A DNA stretch of 64,000 bases from Bog-473 sp963788125 (GTDB lineage: Bacteria; Actinomycetota; Acidimicrobiia; Acidimicrobiales; RAAP-2), in contig CAWBFN010000002.1 in the NCBI GenBank assembly GCA_963788125.1, forward strand, positions 1,302,001 to 1,366,000, read 5' to 3'. Numbering within the stretch: the stretch's first letter is position 1; each line of letters starts with the position of its first letter. Under the pieces are notes generated by a model. That model made no database searches. It had not been told where the DNA came from and saw only the letters and a program-made list of their open reading frames with translations. The position numbers and the translations under genes were made by a program. Below, in pieces: positions 61,172-64,000 of this stretch.

Positions 61172-61513
61172 ATGCGGTCCGGATGGCTGCTGCGCGACGG
61201 CGACGTGGTGTGCGCGCTGGAGATGACCGACTCGTTCGCAGAGCGGATCAGGGGGTTGCGCGGGCGCGACGACTGCGAGGGCGCGCTGCACATGCCCGGG
61301 GTGCGCGCCGTGCACAGCGCCGGTATGGGGTTCGCCCTCGACGTGGCCTTCCTCACCGGGGACCTGGTCGTGGTCAAGATGGTTCGACTGCCGCCATGGC
61401 GGATCGCCCTTCCCCGCAGCGGCGTGCGCAGCGTGCTGCAGGCCCGGGCGGGGGCGCTGGAGCGTTGGGGCGTCCAGCTGCACGACCAGCTCGAAGTCCG
61501 CGAGGTGCGGTGA
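61172..61513 (+). CDS. DUF192-family protein
   Basis: A 113-aa protein. SFAERIRGLRGRDDCEGALHMPGVRAVHSAGMGFALDVAFL and the VVKMVRLPPWRIALP and ARAGALERWG segments match DUF192, a small beta-barrel family often secreted; here no signal peptide is present. It overlaps rsmI by 4 nt. Function unknown. Confidence 0.88.
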   Translation: MRSGWLLRDGDVVCALEMTDSFAERIRGLRGRDDCEGALHMPGVRAVHSAGMGFALDVAFLTGDLVVVKMVRLPPWRIALPRSGVRSVLQARAGALERWGVQLHDQLEVREVR

Positions 61514-62403
61514 GCGACGCCGAGCAGCGCCGCGGTCAGCTGGTCCTGGTGGCGACGCCCATAGGGAATCTGGGCGACATCTCCCCCCGGGCGCGCCAGG
61601 TGTTGGCCACCGCCGAGCTGGTCTGTTGCGAGGACACCCGCCGGACGAGGGCGCTGCTGTCGGCCATGGGGATCGCCGCGGGAGGGGCGCACGGCGACCG
61701 CCTGGTGTCGCTGCACGGCCATAACGAGGCGTCACGGGTCGAGCGCGTGCTGTCGTGCGTGGCCGCCGGCGGCACGGTGGCTGTGGTCAGCGATGCGGGC
61801 ATGCCGGGGATCTCGGACCCTGGCGCGTTACTGGTCGCCCGGCTGGCCGACGCCGGGCAGACGGTGAGCGTCGTACCCGGACCGACGTCGATCGTGTCCG
61901 CCCTGGTGGTCAGCGGGCTGCCCACGGAGCGGTTCTGCGTGGAGGGTTTCCTGCCCCGCCGGGGCGGGGAGCGGCGGGCGCGCATCGCTGCGCTGATGGC
62001 CGATCAGCGGACGACGGTCGTGCTCGAGGCGCCGGGGCGGGTGGCCGCCACCCTGGCCGAACTGGCCGCCGTCCATGGGGCACGCCGTGTCGCCGTGGTG
62101 CGTGAGCTGACCAAGGTGCACGAAGAGGTGTGGCGTGGCACCGCCGCGCAAGGTGCGGCCATCTTCGCCGAGCGCCCGCTCCGGGGCGAGGTCGTGCTGG
62201 TCATCGCCGGCGCGTCCCCCAGTGAGCCGATGAGCGAGGACGCCCTGCGCGCCGCCGTGCAGCGCCGGATCGACCAAGGTCCGGCGGACGGACCGCGCCA
62301 GATCGCCCACGAGCTCTCCGAGACGTTGGGCGTGCCCAAGCGCGCCGTCTACGAGGCGGTCCTGCGTCTCCGGGGTGAGGGCGAGGTCCACCGGGACCCG
62401 TGA
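61510..62403 (+). CDS. rsmI: 16S rRNA (cytidine1402-2'-O)-methyltransferase RsmI
   Basis: A 297-aa SAM enzyme from GTG 61510 (GTGA overlap). The tetrapyrrole-methylase-like fold is shown by VATPIGNLGDISPRA, ELVCCEDTRRT, VAVVSDAGMPGISDPG, VVPGPTSIVSALVVSGLP and VVRELTKVHEEVWRG. It 2'-O-methylates C1402 in the decoding centre of 16S rRNA. It overlaps the MetRS gene by 4 nt, as is common in actinobacteria. Confidence 0.95.
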   Translation: MSDAEQRRGQLVLVATPIGNLGDISPRARQVLATAELVCCEDTRRTRALLSAMGIAAGGAHGDRLVSLHGHNEASRVERVLSCVAAGGTVAVVSDAGMPGISDPGALLVARLADAGQTVSVVPGPTSIVSALVVSGLPTERFCVEGFLPRRGGERRARIAALMADQRTTVVLEAPGRVAATLAELAAVHGARRVAVVRELTKVHEEVWRGTAAQGAAIFAERPLRGEVVLVIAGASPSEPMSEDALRAAVQRRIDQGPADGPRQIAHELSETLGVPKRAVYEAVLRLRGEGEVHRDP

Positions 62404-63992
62404 CGGCGGGTCCGGCATCCGCCGGTACGCTACCGGCGGTGCCGCCCTACTACCTCACCACGCCGATCTACTACGTGAACGACGCGCCGCACGTCGGCAC
62501 CGCGTACACCACGGTCAACGCGGACGCCCTGGCCCGATGGCACAGACTCCTGGGCGACGAGGTCTTCTTCGTGACCGGAACAGATGAGCACGGAGCGAAG
62601 ATCGTCGAGGCGGCGGAGGCCCACGGGACCTCGCCCAAGGAGTGGACCGACCGCACCTCGGCACGGTTCGTCGAAGCGTGGAAGCGACTCAACATCAGCA
62701 ACGACGACTTCATCCGCACCACCGAGCCGCGCCACTACGCCGTCGTGCAGCAGTTCCTCCAACGTGTCTACGACAACGGCTTCATCGAATTGGGGCAGTA
62801 CACCGGGCTCTACTGCGTCTCCTGTGAGGACTACTACACGCCGGACCAGCTCGTGGACGGCAACTGCCCCGTCCACGGCCGCCCGGTGGTCGAGATGCAA
62901 GAGGACAACTACTTCTTCCGGCTGAGCGCCTTCGAGGATCGCCTGCTCGACTACTACGAGAGCCATCGCGACTTCGTCCGCCCGATCTCGAAGCGCAACG
63001 AGGCGCTGGGCTTCATCCGCGGCGGCCTCAACGACGTCTCCATCACCCGCACGTCGTTCCGCTGGGGGGTCCCGGTTCCCTGGGACGACGGTCACGTCTT
63101 CTATGTCTGGTACGACGCGCTGATCAACTACCTCACGCTCGCCTCCTACGGCAGCGACTCGGAGCGGTTCGCACCGTTGTGGCGGGCGGCGCACCACCTG
63201 ATCGGCAAGGACATCTTGAAGTTCCACTGCGTGTGGTGGCCCGCCATGTGCATGGCGGCCGGGATCGATCCTCCCGCGGAGATCTTCGTCCACGGCTACC
63301 TGCTCATGGGCGGACAGAAGCTGGGGAAGACCATGATCCAGTCCGGCGTGACGGGCGTGGGTGACGAGGCGCGCTCGCTCAACATCACCGATGTCTCCCC
63401 ACTGGCCCTCGCCGACGACTTCGGGGTCGACCCCCTGCGCTACCACCTTTTGCGCGACGTGCCGTTGGGCGGAGACGGCGACTTCTCCTACGAGGGGATC
63501 GTCGGCCGCTACAACGCGGACCTGGCCAACAACCTGGGCAACCTGCTCTCGCGGGTGGCGACGGTGGTCCACTCCAAGTGCGGCGGGGTGGGGCCGGCTC
63601 CCGAGGCCGACGGCGCGCTGTCCACGACGGCGGCCGAGGTGGTGTCGGCTTCCGCTGATGCCTGGGACCGCTGGGCCCCCCACGAAGCCCTGGAGGCCAC
63701 CTGGCGCCTCATCGGCGCGACCAACGCCGAGCTGGAGGCGGCCGAACCGTGGAAGATGGAGGCGGGGCCCGAGGTCGACGCCGTCCTGGGCAACGCCCTC
63801 GAGGCGCTGCGGATCGTCGCCATGCTGGCGTCGCCGGCCATCCCCACCGCGGCCGCCGAGATCTGGCGCCGGATCGGTGTGGCGGGGGACCCGTCGGAGG
63901 CACGGCTCCCGGGCGACGCCCGGTGGGGCGGGTACCCGGGCGGGGTGCCCGTGCTGAAGGGGGATCCGCTGTTCCCGCGGCGCAAGGGGTGA
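62400..63992 (+). CDS. metG: Methionyl-tRNA synthetase
   Basis: A 530-aa class I synthetase (GTG 62400; GTG 62439 also possible). The catalytic core is PIYYVNDAPHVGTAYTTV and FFVTGTDEHG, with a KISKR-like linker and an anticodon-binding helical domain ending AEIWRRIG. The signature motifs are divergent: HIGH appears as HVGT and KMSKS as KLGKT. Length matches the MetG2-type without a C-terminal EMAP domain. Charges tRNA-Met; only a few bases follow before the window ends. Confidence 0.94.
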   Translation: MTAGPASAGTLPAVPPYYLTTPIYYVNDAPHVGTAYTTVNADALARWHRLLGDEVFFVTGTDEHGAKIVEAAEAHGTSPKEWTDRTSARFVEAWKRLNISNDDFIRTTEPRHYAVVQQFLQRVYDNGFIELGQYTGLYCVSCEDYYTPDQLVDGNCPVHGRPVVEMQEDNYFFRLSAFEDRLLDYYESHRDFVRPISKRNEALGFIRGGLNDVSITRTSFRWGVPVPWDDGHVFYVWYDALINYLTLASYGSDSERFAPLWRAAHHLIGKDILKFHCVWWPAMCMAAGIDPPAEIFVHGYLLMGGQKLGKTMIQSGVTGVGDEARSLNITDVSPLALADDFGVDPLRYHLLRDVPLGGDGDFSYEGIVGRYNADLANNLGNLLSRVATVVHSKCGGVGPAPEADGALSTTAAEVVSASADAWDRWAPHEALEATWRLIGATNAELEAAEPWKMEAGPEVDAVLGNALEALRIVAMLASPAIPTAAAEIWRRIGVAGDPSEARLPGDARWGGYPGGVPVLKGDPLFPRRKG

Positions 63993-64000
63993 ACGGTTGG

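Overview
The window is high-GC and densely coded. It has many GTG and some TTG starts, frequent 4-nt ATGA/GTGA overlaps and several apparently leaderless promoters. A luciferase-like F420-type oxidoreductase, a tiny bL37-like ribosomal protein gene and a wealth of acyl-CoA/SDR genes point to an actinobacterium, probably of the Acidimicrobiia type; this is inference from gene content only. No rRNA, tRNA, CRISPR array or complete insertion sequence was seen.

Region 1 (1-20000) is lipid or aromatic acyl-CoA catabolism. It holds SDR dehydrogenases, a cupin, a DapA-like aldolase, two acyl-CoA dehydrogenases each linked to an APH-fold kinase, a thiolase, three enoyl-CoA hydratases, a CaiB-type CoA-transferase, an F420-type oxidoreductase and a quinone oxidoreductase. 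Embedded in it is an orphan diheme cytochrome b next to a YceI protein. The kinase/dehydrogenase pairs look like the unfused counterpart of the mammalian ACAD10/ACAD11 fusion enzymes.

Region 2 (20000-27200) is accessory: a small protein with Ser at nearly every third residue, dimeric alpha-beta barrel proteins, a lower-GC SDR gene that ends beside a wrecked methyltransferase, a DUF2889 protein, and a TetR-CMD-SDR group. Region 3 (27300-31200) is a membrane redox operon (ApbE, ferric-reductase-like membrane protein, NuoF-like protein, ferredoxin) whose expected FMN-binding partner is missing. Region 4 (31260-39800) has an autoregulated ribbon-helix-helix candidate, small enzymes, a MarR-MFS-methyltransferase operon and a third acyl-CoA dehydrogenase.

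Region 5 (39890-42821) is a probable Mg2+ homeostasis operon. A structured leader carries a 23-codon ORF with an acidic/proline start, followed by an MgtE_N-CBS protein and an Nramp homologue lacking the canonical metal-binding Met and Asn. Region 6 (42880-46950) is a glycosyltransferase/methyltransferase/toroid/methyltransferase cassette. Region 7 (46949-64000) is mostly housekeeping: aminopeptidase N, PfkB kinase, YchF, a secreted-repeat lipoprotein, LMW phosphatase, fructosamine kinase, a MoxR/VWA pair, FkbM methyltransferase, GDPD, bL37, DUF192, RsmI and MetRS.

Three genes (8882-10031, 10561-12509, 44319-45129) are interrupted by single-base shifts inside GC-alternating runs, and a fourth (start of the MoxR gene) may be. 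Either the assembly has indels in such runs or these are real lesions.
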